Below are positions 53,501 to 64,000 of a stretch of DNA of 64,000 nt, piece after piece (within the stretch, counting starts at the first letter, position 1; each line of letters opens with the position of its first letter). Below the pieces are notes generated by a model. The model was not told the origin of the DNA, did no database searches, and was given only the letters and a program-made list of their open reading frames with translations. A program made the translations under genes and the position numbers. Source of the stretch: Notospermus geniculatus (taxonomy: Eukaryota; Nemertea; Pilidiophora; Heteronemertea; Lineidae); NCBI GenBank assembly GCA_002633025.1, contig NMRB01000421.1, forward strand, positions 1 through 64,000. Direction: 5' to 3'.

Positions 53501-55963
53501 GAAAAAATGGTATCTGAAGACCCCGGGAAATGAGGTAGCGCATTTTTTTGGATACCCTGTATATACATCATAAAAATTACATGAAGTGGGCTTTACAAAA
53601 GAACATAATAGGCCTATGGATTATTGGAGTGTCCAAGACATCGGCCTTTGATGTGAAAACACGACCAACTATGGAAAAGTGCATTCTTTCTGTAGGGTAA
53701 TCAAATTGGAAAAGTGCATTCTTCCTGTATAGGGTAATCAAATTCTAAATTCGTCGAGGAGTGCTCCGACTTGGGATATTAACCCGACACAATTGGGATT
53801 CGGAAGATAATTAACCTCCTATGACGTGAAGGGTGCCTTGAAAACGAGTTTGCACCTACGATATTGCTAGCACGGCTAGGAAGTGTTGGCTCGTTCAAGA
53901 TAAGAGTGGAGAAGCACTTTTATTATCCAGGCAAGTTGTCTTAGTCGACCCATACAAAGTACATGTAGCTCATCATCGAGAACCGACTTCTGCAGTTGTT
54001 CAGGACTGATAAGGGAGTTTAAGAAATCAAACGTTAACTTTACGACCACGTTTTTTTTGTACCGCAAATGCAATATATAATCTGGTGAATTCGCAGTATG
54101 AAAAATAACGTTGTGACGTAAAGTTAACGTTTATCGTTTGATTTCTTAAACTCCCTAATATTACAGAAAATGAAACGTTTGATAGTGCAAAGCAATAGGG
54201 AGGTTTAGAAATCAAACGATAAAAGTAAACATTAACGACAACGTTATTTTTGTACCGAAAATGCAATATAAAATCTGTTGCTCAGTCTTTCCTGGAACTT
54301 CGACTAGAAAGTGCCTGAGGAAGACCCCCGGTTGGGGTCGAAAATTTGCGAGAATTGGAGACGACGTTTCCTTGTATATGAAAAATAACGTTGTCGTAAA
54401 GTTTACGTTTATCGTTTGATTTCGAAACCTGCGTATTATCTCTATGTATACGAGAGTTCATTTTCTGCAGAAAGGGTCGTTTTTAGGTCCAATGCTACAG
54501 GAATCAACGTCGACAGCAACTCATCTCGAGTGACAAGACACTTAGAACAAGTCAAAGATGAATTTTATCTTGAGTCAATAGAAAAGCGTGACGGATGGCT
54601 TATTGCATGCGGAATCTATACATCACGTTGGCTGTGATGGATATTGGACCATTTCACGCACAACATGTGAGGAAGGCGGACACATCCACAAGTGGATAGC
54701 TTCCAAGCCAGTGATACCGTGTGTTCAGAACGTCCCCTGTCACTGCTGACGTTGTTTGGCCGATTCTCGGATAGGCCTACCTACTATCACAACTGTTCAA
54801 ACATGGAGTGAGGCATGATGTAGTTTCATTGGTAAAGTCCAGGCGTGGTGAAATCCACATACATGTACCTGTATCGCATCGCACCGCATCGCGTTCAAGT
54901 GTGCGCGCAGAGTCGACCAACGGCATGTAGATTCAAGTGTACATGTTCGCTGATCGCCAGACCGAACGTACTTTCCGCCTGTCGTAAATTTCACATCCGA
55001 GTCATACGTTCCATTTGATTAGCCTCAGGTTCTAGTTGATTAGTTTTACACTCATTGTTGTCGCTCTATGAAAGTGGAAGGTGTGACCACCAATCGGTTG
55101 GAATTAAATCTTTGATGCCATTAGGCATGATACATGTAATTGAGAGAAAGCCATATCATAAATTGATTTCTTAAATCGCTCCTCCACGTGAGATTTTCCC
55201 ACCGCGTGTTGGCGCCCAATCGGCGTTTCAACATCATTGCCTTGACCAGTGACATAGGGCGGTATCCTTGAAGCTTCCTTTCTAAGGCTACCTTAAGCTA
55301 GTGTCTGCAGGGCAGAATACAAAAGCTTAAAGTTGATCTTAAGAGGTAAGAATACGGGCTTGCTGGAACACGGGCCATTAACTGCCGCTCATAGGTCCAT
55401 ATTCTAGAAGCCTCCTTAACTCTAAGGTCCCCACTTTAAGCTTTGTATTCTGCTCTGCAAACAATAGCTGAAGGTATAAACCTGCCATATTCTAGAAGCT
55501 TCCTTAACTCTAAGGTTTACCTTTAGCTATTGTTTGCAGGGCAGAATACAAAAGCTTAAAGTGGACCTTAAAGTTAAGGAGACTTCTAGAATATGGGCCT
55601 TGAGTTAGTTATAAGGAAGCTTCTAGAATACGGGCCATAGCTTTGTTTGGCGGAGTTGCCCAAAGATAGCCAACTAGCTCGAGAAAACTCTCACGTGGAG
55701 CGCCTTTATGATATAAAACCAAGGTGTGAGAACTGCATCTTGCCCTGACAAGTGTTCCTATCACTCCTACTCTCGCTAGTTCGAAGGGCGAAGTGACCGT
55801 AGGCCTTGATATGTCAAGATATGAGAACTCACTGAGACTTACCTCTTATCTTTATCTCGTTCTGAACTTCAACCTCAACATATCCTTTGACTACCTCCCC
55901 TGCATGGTACACGTCCTGCGGGTTACTGAACACAATATCAAACGTTTTGACTTTCTTTCCCAT
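44561..55963 (-). CDS. ARRDC-like: Arrestin-domain-containing protein (alpha-arrestin, ARRDC2/3/4 type)
   Basis: Seven exons: 55843-55963, 51408-51554, 47463-47695, 46857-47039, 46088-46270, 45576-45744 and 44561-44733. They join in phase to 402 residues, the usual size of the family. The arrestin N domain runs from MGKKVKTFDIVFSNPQ through HTSGSGKNRRTVTKAF and FQYPFKIQLPPELPASFES to RPWRFDKTTKKPFT. The C domain starts with the cysteine-rich TLCCMCCESGPI and ends near the LPPVPPSG strand. A PPPSY (347-351) in the last exon fits the PPxY motif through which alpha-arrestins bind WW domains of NEDD4-family ubiquitin ligases. Only one such motif is seen, while vertebrate ARRDC3 has two. Alpha-arrestins are adaptors that direct membrane proteins to ubiquitination and endosomal sorting. 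Intron 1 (4.3 kb) and intron 2 (3.7 kb) hold MITEs. Confidence 0.93.
44996..45575. other. ARRDC intron 6, no recognised feature
   Basis: Part of the intron near the last exon (44740-44990) is homologous to 34590-34850, showing that the dehydrogenase repeat unit reached into this intron. The rest is A/T-rich and unremarkable. Confidence 0.6.
45855..45978. mobile_element. MITE family 3, copy in ARRDC intron 5
   Basis: GACTAGTAAATGCTTTTACT and AGTAAAAGCATTTACTAGTC form near-perfect arms around ACAAATGCACTGCTGTGCTG. This is the best-preserved member. Confidence 0.85.
46526..46619. repeat. 47-bp direct repeat, two copies
   Basis: CTCCATGTCGAGCTGCTAAA and CTCCATGTGGAGCTGCTAAA head two adjacent units that also share ATGGCCGAG and AATAAT(G/A)TGAAAA. 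It lies in ARRDC intron 4 and looks non-functional. Confidence 0.75.
49384..49509. mobile_element. MITE family 1, copy in ARRDC intron 2
   Basis: AGGGAGTTTTCGCAAAGCCC and GGTTTGCGAAAACTCCCT ends, centre ACCGAACAAAAGGATAGACG. About 126 bp, inverted relative to the copies in the dehydrogenases. Confidence 0.85.
50614..50744. mobile_element. MITE family 1, second copy in ARRDC intron 2
   Basis: AGGGAGTTTTCGCAAAGCCC and GGGGGCTTTGCGAAAACTC ends; the arms extend through GAAACGCCAACG. One of the most complete members. Confidence 0.85.
51555..53300. other. ARRDC intron 1, part, no recognised feature
   Basis: No exon with plausible phase or protein similarity was found. Several short frames exist on both strands but none shows family motifs or conserved splice sites. 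Confidence 0.5.
53308..53575. repeat. Hairpin-forming repeat in ARRDC intron 1
   Basis: CGGTGTAGCGTTTTTTTCTG with CTGCTGC on the left faces GCAGCAGAAATACACGTTATACCGG on the right. The segment ends TTTTTTTGGATACCCTGTAT, a terminus seen in some Tc1/mariner-like or ISL2EU elements. Element limits are uncertain. Confidence 0.45.
54012..54156. mobile_element. MITE family 2, second copy
   Basis: AGGGAGTTTAAGAAATCAAACG and CGTTTGATTTCTTAAACTCCCT are perfect inverted ends; about 145 bp with GTACCGCAAATGCAATATA inside. Confidence 0.85.
54197..54430. mobile_element. MITE family 2, third copy, with a hammerhead-like insert
   Basis: AGGGAGGTTTAGAAATCAAACG on the left and CGTTTGATTTCGAAACCT on the right. 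The interior is interrupted after ATGCAATATAAAATCTG by about 90 bp that includes AGAAAGTGCCTGAGGAAGAC and GGTTGGGGTCGAAAATTTGC, the same motif as at 30430. Confidence 0.75.
55260..55640. repeat. Cluster of inverted and direct repeats (TTCTAGAAGCTTCCTTAA words)
   Basis: GGCAGAATACAAAAGCTTAA occurs twice in direct orientation and once inverted (TTAAGCTTTGTATTCTGC). CATATTCTAGAAGC words mark both ends. It resembles two overlapping MITEs in ARRDC intron 1, just upstream of exon 1 of the minus-strand gene. Confidence 0.7.
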
Positions 55964-58118
55964 TTGTAGACTATCAGTGACGATGTTCAGTGACAAGAAC
56001 CAAATTGTTCACGAGTTCACAAATCGAAGATACTGGAAATGACGCATCAAAACTTCATGGGTGAAATTATTGCTGTTTCTGTTCGTAATAATCAGTGAGA
56101 AAAAATTGTATTTAATAGGATATCAGTGTTCAATGCAACATGCAGCAATGCTTATTGGTGTGATAATGAAATATTTGAAATCGAAGTAGATTAACACGAG
56201 TCACCGAGTTGAGAAGCACCAGTCGATCACCATTGTTTTCCTCACTGAACGTGCGTGGGATACAAGTGGGAGGCAGTCCTCAGGGTAACGGTGTCCACTG
56301 ATAGGCTGTTCCGCGGTGACGCAATTCCCGCAAAATCAGAAATATGGTCGCTGAAGTCCATTTGAGGTGTCAAGCAGCATTGGCTGAAACCTTCCTCAAT
56401 TTCAATCCTCCAATAGAATGAGTGACAATCCCAATTGGTTGCAGCCAAAACAAATTATTTCGTCCAACTTAAGATTGTTTCGTCCCAATTCTTTAAGCGA
56501 ACGATGAAGTTGTCTGTAATGTCCGTCCGCATCCCGATACTGCCGAATGGCTTCAAAGTGAATCCATATTAAAATGTTGTGAAGTACTACCCAATGTTCT
56601 CGACTCTTGAAAGCTACGCGGTTATTAAGTATTGCCTTGGCAACCCGCGTCCAGTGTCCTGGCCCAGAGTCGAGTATAACGACATCTGGCCAACGAGCCA
56701 AAAGTATTTTATCGCTGTTTGGCGTCATAGACGTACAGTACATGTATTTATCCAACCTCATGTAATAAGCTTGTGATGAGTTGTTGTGCCTATGTAAATG
56801 TCACTTTTTAATGTTCATTGAATAGTCAATGCATTGTTTTCTGCACCTATCTCCGTAAAAGGTACTGGCTATTCCTAAAAGGAAGAGCCCCAAAACGTTC
56901 AAGCCGAATGCCACACAATTAACAAAGTGATAATGACACAAGATTCTGACTTGTGAGTGTCTGTGCGATTTTTTGAAGTTCAGATTCAGGGCATTGCTTC
57001 GATGTATTAACCCATGTGCAAGCCTTTATTGAGAATATCAGAACATTTGATGAAAAATTTGACGACAAGTGTAGGCCTACTAGTGACGTTATGTGAACAA
57101 AAACGCAGTACCATGATAATGCACTGTTACATACATATTAGGAGCTCATTTTTCACTAGTCATTTGTGATTTGGCACGAATCATCCATAATCTGAAGAAT
57201 GAACATTGCGTTCTCCATTAACTGCTCGCTATATTAAAGAAGAAAACAGTTTTAAGAGAGCACTGAAAACATCTTTTTAAAGAGTTCTATCAGTACAATG
57301 TAATTGTTTTATCAATGTTTTACTTTTGTCTGTCTGATCTAATATACACAAAGTGCCTTTGAGCAATAATTTTTATTGGTGTGGGCACTGTAAAATCTGG
57401 TATTAACAATAATTAATTGGCGTGTTTATTTTCTGATTTTGATTTCGAATGGAAATTGAAAAATACCAGCGAAAATTAAGCAGTTCTGCATTTCTAAGTA
57501 ACAGCAGCTTTAGACCTGAGTATCACGAGAGAGATCACCATATCTTTTTAAAACATTTTATGCCATATGCTACCAAGTACCTAAAGTCATCAGATTACAA
57601 ACATCTGCAATATGTGTCCGCTACAGATTTCGCGTAACCTCGTAACAGGTGTCACATTCATTTGAATGACATTATATTCCAGCTACATGTATATAGGCCT
57701 ATATTCAGTGAGTTAAAAATACATTGTACATGTACATTCACGAGCTTTATGGATTTCTGGTTCCGCCTATATGATGCACATGACCTCATTGCTTTATCAT
57801 CGACGACATTGGCAGGAATAGTGTCGGGAGATCTTGGCTTCGAACCGGACTGAGGTCCCTAAAGCCAGAGGTACGTACGATGATTTTGTCTGCAGTTCCC
57901 TGGAGAGTAGGCCTATACCTGAGGTTGCAAGTTGTAATATACATGTACATGTTTAGGCATTTTGCAATTATTTTGCAATTCATCCTCTGCTTAAACCAGT
58001 ATCGCTCTATCTCTGTGAAGCAGTTTATGAACGTAAATCACAATGGTCAGATCAATGATCAAGTATCTTCATTGTTCATACGAGATGTGTAGGCTTTCAA
58101 ACAAACCAATACACCAAG

Positions 58119-58264
58119 TCTTCCTACTGTTCAGGGAAAGTGGTGGTTGGGCAGTTTATCTCCAGACCTCAATCACGAAACGCTCACGTAATCTTCCTAC
58201 TGTTCAGGGAAAGTGGTGGTTGGGCAGTTTATCTCCAGACCTCAATCACGAAACGCTCACGTAA
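58119..58264. repeat. Perfect 73-bp tandem duplication
   Basis: The unit beginning TCTTCCTACTGTTCAGGGAA and ending AAACGCTCACGTAA is present twice in a row without a visible mismatch, so it is very recent (or an assembly artefact). Confidence 0.9.
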
Positions 58265-58271
58265 TGTAGGT

Positions 58272-58482
58272 ATCATAAATGGGAATTATGGACAGTCATA
58301 TATTCATTCGAATTTGTGTCTAGACATTAATTCGAATATATGACAATCAACAATCCCTGTATGTGGACAGTCACTAAATGTTTTGTGATTGACAATAATT
58401 TCTGTACTTTGATTGTTAGATCCAAGGAATTAGTGTCTGGACATAAATTCGAATATGACTGTCCATAATTCTCATTTATGAT
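58272..58482. repeat. Inverted repeat immediately after the tandem duplication
   Basis: ATCATAAATGGGAATTATGG at the left and CCATAATTCTCATTTATGAT at the right. The arms also share ATTCGAATTTGTGTC and its complement. MITE-like, about 210 bp. Confidence 0.75.
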
Positions 58483-59431
58483 TCACTTCGCCTACCATAC
58501 ATGTACACGTTCTCCCATTCAGATTCAACGCAACAAGCTTGTAATACCCAGTTCGAATTCCAAACAATCTCCGCACTTTTACGTTCCTATTATGACATCA
58601 TTACTCTCCTTGCAGATTAATATTTTTACCTACATGTAGGCCCTTCTTTAGTTGGCCTACGTAGACCTATATACAGGCCCTTTGTCGCATTTTAATTTTA
58701 TCTGGTTGGTTATAATCAAATAGATATTGACATTGACGAATTTTTAATTTTTCAAAATCTTTCTGTCTGCATGTATAATATGAAGTTGTTGTCGTCTATG
58801 ACTTGCTAGAGGAACTGTGTCGTTAAACACTCATCTTCCGGCGATGTCCGATCCAAACCATGGGTGACTGTTTCCCGATTACTTTTTGCTTCGTCACATA
58901 GTCATTCTTCCTGAACGCCTCAAAAGATAGCACATGACTGACTAATTAACGCCCTAATTGGCTGGAATTTAAAAAAATCCTATTTCCTGAAATGGTATAG
59001 TTAATTGGTACATGTGCATGAATTCAGAATACATATACAGTAGCCTACACGTAGGATCTACGACATGCCGAGTAGGCCTACATGTAGACGGGGGAATGCC
59101 TGTAAAAGAGATGCAAACATACTACATATACCACTTCACTGTCCTGTTCATACCATCTTCACTGAGTTCAGGTCAAGACTCGGCTTCTCCTCCCTTGTAG
59201 GAAGAGGTTAGCGATTTCTACACGATGCATTATGCAGAATGGTTCATACCGAAATAAAAAAATAAATATATTCCGTGCATTATCAAGCAACACTTGCAGC
59301 TTCAAATTGAATCCAATTACATGTAATTAGGTACAAAAATTACTTTATACATCGCCTACGTAGCGAAAAATCATAAGCTCGCCTTATCAATTTTTGATAG
59401 TAGCAATTAGAATATATATTATTGATTGTAA

Positions 59432-59625
59432 CAGTGGAACCTCTCTAAAGAGGGCACTCTGACAGAAGCTGTCCTTAATTGAGAAATTCCTGATTGGAGA
59501 GGTTAAAATGAAGAAATGACCACTTTGGTGTCCTAAGAAGAGAAGTGGCCTCCTGACAGAGTATCTGTTAAAGGAGGTTGCACTCTGCCTTCTCAGTGGC
59601 CAATGGTCGTTCGGGAAGAGAAATT
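59432..59625. mobile_element. Possible pogo/Tigger-like remnant
   Basis: The segment starts CAGTGGAACCTCTCTAAAGAG, which resembles the CAGTNGAACCTC terminus of pogo/Tigger elements. The body has AGAGGGCACTCTGACAGA and similar words but no clear second terminus. Low confidence. Confidence 0.35.
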
Positions 59626-60257
59626 AAAAGCTCGACCTTGTAGGCCTAATGTCCCTTAGTTTTGACCACGGCAGGTTCAACCACTGTCTGTGTGACAGGA
59701 ATCTAGTCCCCCAGGAATCCAAGTCCAGTTGGGTGTGTTTCAAAATTGGTCACCCAAGAAAATGGGGCAAAATTTCCTTTGAAATGATCACAAAGATTTG
59801 TGCCATTGATTGTCCAGTTTTCCTTCAACGAGAGGGAAAAAGACTGTACGACAACTCGAAACTCCTGGGACACCCATTCCTTTTACAAGTACATCTATTC
59901 TGCTGGTTATGACTATCCTTAGTATTCTGCATCACGTCTGATGTCAACCTATTTTTTTAATGTTCCAAATCTTGATTGTCAATAATATCATGCAAATTGT
60001 CTGCAACGAGCGTGATTTAATCAATGAATAAAAATAACACCTGGGATCATGGATGCAGTTGCTGAATGGTTCGTGGACGGCACAGTATGGGCTTGAACAT
60101 CAACAAAATCGAGCAAATTGATGTGTGTTGCTACATGTACTTATCAGCTGGAGGTTTACTGATGATGGCGTCTCATTCGTAAAGCCTTTCCACTTGCCAC
60201 AAAATTTGACTCGGTTTAAGCGTGCCGCTCTATCTTCTCCTTACAGGTGCAGAAATT

Positions 60258-63228
60258 ATGATACTCTTCGCAATGATCGCCGGTGGCCTCCTCGCACTCG
60301 CAGCGATCATCGGAATGGGGTTCATCTTCCCATGGCTTAGCGCAGACATGCATTTCATCTACACGTGCGCGATGTTGGTCCGTACGTTCCTCACCCTCGC
60401 GAAGTCGAGGACATTTATGGCGGATCTTCTAGAAAGGGCAGCCAGGCGTCATCCACAGAGGACTATGGTACTGTTTGAAGACAATGCGTATAGCTACGGA
60501 ACAGTGGATAAGGAAGCTAACAAAGTTGCCCACTTCCTGCAGGAGATAGGCCTCAAGGCTGGTGATACTGTTGCATTGATGTCGCTGAACGCGCCCGAGT
60601 TTCTGTGGACTCTTTTCGGTGAGTTCAGTCTGCAAGTCACATTACCCAACATAGCGCTTCGTCCTCGATAGTGTGAAGTAAAGAAACATTGGCCGACAGA
60701 ATGTTAAGGAAAAAAGGAATGGTAGTTGACCACAATTTCTTCGTTGGTTAGATCAAATAAGTAATGATTCATTGGAAATGGAAGGCTAGACAAGACTTGC
60801 CACTGGTGCGCCATCACGCAACCATAAAGATCATATGCAACCCTCAGTTCATTGCGAGCACCGTATTCCAGCCCCATCATCATTCGATAGTCGGATGACG
60901 ATGAAAAGGAAGAGTACATGTACATATCACAAGTCAATAAAATATATTAACGACGACAGCGTGTTGCTTACCATCCTGATGGTAATCGTGGTTCTGAGCG
61001 CTTGATCCCTACTCACCGCCAAGGCGAAGAACCACTGATTACCTCAGGATGGGTTACTTGCAGGTTTATGTAAAATTGGCGTTCGAGTTGCCCTTCTCAA
61101 CACGAATCTACGATCAAGATCTCTTTGGCACAGTATATCTGTAAGTGGTGCCAAGATGCTCATCGTTGGAAAAGGTAAGTGTGAAATTGGTTGGCACCTG
61201 GTCTCAGTCCCAAGAAGACCATGTTACATGTGTACATGTAGAATGTACATGTATAGTTACCTTGCTAAAGCAGCAACAAAGCACTCTGATCGATGAGGAT
61301 CCGATTTGATATGCTATTTCATGGCACTGTCCAACGATGCTTTTCTTCTTTGACCAGACTTACAGGATGCCATCAAAACCATTTCGGACGAGCTGGAGTC
61401 AGCCGACTATGATGTGTGGATGCAGGGGGAAGATGTTCCACCACAGTACAAAGCTATGGACAAACGAGTGGCTGGAATAAGTGCAGAGCCCATCGACCCC
61501 TCACTACGAAGTTCCATTGATATACGTGATCCTGCATTCTTCATCTATACGTCAGGAACTACCGGTAATTGTACCAAAGAAAACGCAGATATGGAGAATT
61601 TTCGGCAAGCTTCCTCGAGAACATACCGGGCGTGTTTCTTTTAATTTTTAGTTCGATGACTAACATGCGACGAACGAAGTGAATCCAAATGGCGTTCGCG
61701 ATGGGCTAGGCTGCAAAAAATGTAATGGTAACTTGGGAGCGGGAATCCCTTTCGTTCAAAACTTTCGCTTTTTTCTTTAGGTCTTCCGAAGGCAGCGATC
61801 GTCACACATCGCAGATGCTGTGGCGCTATGGGACTCATGAACAGGGCGTGCAACATGGGTGTAGATGACGTTGTCTACGTGCCACTGCCGCTGTACCACG
61901 CTTCTGGTCTCATCCATGGAATTGCTGGTTCTCTGTACACAGGTAAGCCGTAGAACCGCTCGACTATCTTTAAATTATCCACAACTCACATTTGTGACTT
62001 ACATGTAGGAGTGGAATGACGAAGCCCCTCACAGGTCGCTTTCTGAATGCCAGGCCGCGGTCACTTCTAAGTTACAAATTTGGTGATATGGCGTGTTATA
62101 CAATGTAGGCCTACATGTATTTTCCAATTGTGCATTGCAGGCTCAACAGTCCTCATCAAGAAGAAATTTTCGGCCACTCAGTTTTGGGATGATTGCCGAA
62201 AGTATAACGTCACGATCATTATGTATATCGGAGAGCTTTGCAGATATCTGATAAATCGGCCTGAGGTATGGCAACAGATGATGATAATGGCATGCAATGG
62301 TATTTTGTGTATCATTTTTCAACACGGATCTTCTGGTGCATGGTGACACGATCAACGAATAATCATATAATACTCTAATTCCACCCATAGTCAGCAATGT
62401 CTTGAAATTATGAATAATCTGACCAGTCCATGTGCAACAAAAGACTTGAAGTAACCAGGGCCCAGTTTCACAAAGAATCTTAAGTCTAAAGTTTGACTTA
62501 AATGATCATGTGACCAGGTTTCAGCAAATCAGATGACTTAATTTCAGACTTAAGTTTTTTCTTAGACTTAAGATTGTTTGTGCAACTGGGCCCAGGTCTT
62601 TTTAGGATGCTCCTAAACTCGCATCCGTGGCGAAGGAACAGTGCCCTAAGAAGACCTGATTTCCTCTGGATGCCACGGACGAAGAGTGCCTCCAATTCTA
62701 AAAGCACTTCTAGTGACACCTATTGGTCATCTTCTGAGAATCGCGTAATCCGAAGAGGTTTCCAAGAGCAGGCAAGGGAGCTTGGCTTCATCTCTGCCGA
62801 CTTCATGTCCACAACACGGCTCACAGACTAGATTTCCACATCGCACGATGAATTTGTATACAGTGTGCTGCCAGCGCCAGGTGCGCAAATAACTGGGATG
62901 ATCTCCCAGACATGAATTTGTACGTATGTGTAGGCCCCTACTACCAGCTCAACCTGCAAACCACCACACCACAGGGATAAATCCATTAAACTATTGTGTT
63001 CGTAGGCAAAGTGTGATCGATTGTCTCTTTTTACAGAAAGCCAATGACCAATGTCATAACGTCAGATGTGCGTATGGCAACGGCCTCAGGCCCGAGGTCT
63101 GGAAAACATTCAAAGAACGATTCAACATCAGATTTATCAGGGAATGGTATGCATCAACTGAAGGCACGGGCTTCCTCATCAACGTGAACAATACTGAGGG
63201 GATGGTAGGGAGACTTTCTCCGATTTTC
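60258..63228 (+). CDS. SLC27A2-like: Fatty-acid transport protein / very-long-chain acyl-CoA synthetase (SLC27 family), 5' part
   Basis: Six exons: 60258-60618, 61064-61174, 61358-61564, 61781-61942, 62141-62265 and 63037-63228, all in phase. They give 386 residues of a protein that should be about 620. The remaining exons lie beyond the right edge. The N-terminus [19 protein letters not shown] is a membrane segment. The AMP-binding P-loop YTSGTTGLPK spans exons 3 and 4 (about 219-230). [16 protein letters not shown], then [10 protein letters not shown] and WYASTEG, are SLC27 signatures. These enzymes sit in the ER, peroxisome or plasma membrane and couple fatty-acid uptake to CoA activation using ATP. 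Closest by eye to the SLC27A2/A3/A6 branch. The first ATG after the acceptor at 60246 was chosen as the start. Confidence 0.93.
62457..62593. mobile_element. MITE with GGGCCCAGTTTCACAAA ends, intron 5 of the transporter
   Basis: GGGCCCAGTTTCACAAAG and TTTGTGCAACTGGGCCC enclose 137 bp containing CTTAAGTCTAAAGTTTGACTTAA and its mirror. This type of end is common in small hAT-like elements of marine invertebrates. Confidence 0.85.
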
Positions 63229-63282
63229 GTAAGTATGTCACCAGTAGAAATTGCTTTTAAGATAGCAGCACTCGTCACCACT

Positions 63283-63748
63283 TTCGTTGCTCGTACAGGC
63301 AATTTTCGTGGTTGGCTATTTTTGTGGCGGTTGCCGGTTTACAGCAGACGTCACCACTCAGTGGTCTCGTGTGCTGCTGATGGACATGCATCACCACAAC
63401 TGGCAACTAAGAGCAATTTTCGTGGTGAGAAATCAAACCGGTGTAATGTATGAGAATGCCCCCCGTATGACAATGCCCGCTTTATTGTTCGGCGGACACT
63501 CAAATACAGAAACACATGTTGATCAGTGCCTCCCCCATTGTCACGTCGCCGCTTTAATTCCGTCAATCTTTTGTTGGGAGGCACTGGCAAACGGGGGCAG
63601 TGAAAAAACATTACACCGGTTTGATTTTCGGCAACTTGTGGCAACTCGTGGTCAGCACATAATTTCCGTGGTGAGTGGTCGTTGCCGGCCACAGCACACT
63701 TGGCATTTTCGTGGCGACCACGAAAATTGCCTGTATGAGCAACGAAAG
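63283..63748. mobile_element. Inverted-repeat element downstream of transporter exon 6
   Basis: TTTCGTTGCTCGTACAGGCA and TGCCTGTATGAGCAACGAAA are the ends; about 465 bp. The arms repeat CAATTTTCGTGGT and GGTTGCCGG in both orientations. The long frames here on both strands are consequences of this symmetry. Confidence 0.85.
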
Positions 63749-64000
63749 AGGTGATGTGTGCTGTAGGCTTGGCTCATACATGTATACTCTGTTGCCGCAA
63801 AATGTCGATGATTTTTAAATTAAAATTTTAATGTAGGCCCTAGGCCTACGTTTGTACGTGTGTAGTGTGCTTCCGAGGAAATACATGGCAGTTTCCTCTA
63901 TCTTCCGTATTTGTCGGTATGTGTGTATCAACGGATCAATTTCCTAAGAGTATGTAGCGGCTACGATGCCAACTTGGTACGTACGGCGGCAGTGGCATAA

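Larger units (their letters stand above)
55964..60246. other. Intergenic region between ARRDC and the fatty-acid transporter
   Basis: The 5' ends of the two genes face each other across about 4.3 kb, so both promoters should lie here. A splice acceptor (CTTCTCCTTACAG, ending at 60246) just before the first coding exon of the transporter implies at least one upstream non-coding exon. I could not locate it. The repeats inside are listed separately. Confidence 0.5.

Noticed and set aside
63287-63754. Long frames on both strands after transporter exon 6
   Set aside because: They lie inside an inverted-repeat element; the exon ends at a good donor at 63228.

Overview
This window is invertebrate nuclear DNA. 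Genes are split into short exons with GT-AG introns, there are many small inverted-repeat elements, and the palindromic words TAGGCCTA and TACATGTA recur throughout. Gene content and that word usage suggest a deuterostome invertebrate, most likely an echinoderm (possibly a hemichordate or amphioxus relative). The taxon is an inference. Seven single-N positions (3032, 13873, 25968, 31481, 33814, 34915, 41654) mark assembly joins, and at least two coincide with broken genes. Exon models below were made by hand from splice sites and reading phase.

Layout. (1) 1-3269: mostly repeats, with one unrecognised minus-strand open frame. (2) 3270-7899, minus: a matrix metalloproteinase (MMP) with 10 visible exons. 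(3) 9795-12451, plus: a small single-pass membrane protein with one EGF domain, head-to-head with the MMP. (4) 13874-22221: a second copy of blocks 2 and 3, made of a 5' fragment of the MMP cut at the N at 13873 and a complete EGF membrane protein (19504-21170). (5) 22259-44243, plus: four tandem seven-exon short-chain dehydrogenases of the DHRS11 type. The fourth is scrambled at the N at 41654. (6) 44561-55963, minus: a complete arrestin-domain-containing (ARRDC, alpha-arrestin) gene. Copies of its last exon lie between the dehydrogenase units at 34407-34579 and 38863-39022, so the repeating unit carried the 3' end of this gene. (7) 56000-60246: intergenic repeats. (8) 60258 to beyond the window, plus: the first six coding exons of an SLC27 fatty-acid transport protein / very-long-chain acyl-CoA synthetase.

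The genes do not form a pathway. The main story is local genome dynamics: one tandem duplication of an MMP/EGF gene pair, one tandem dehydrogenase array, and many non-autonomous transposons. Comparing paralogous units shows which elements landed before and after duplication. The most unusual items are the duplicated EGF membrane protein with a conserved cytoplasmic tail, the loss of the catalytic serine in one dehydrogenase, the hitch-hiking ARRDC terminal exons, and a hairpin-forming CCGCGG repeat element in an intron.
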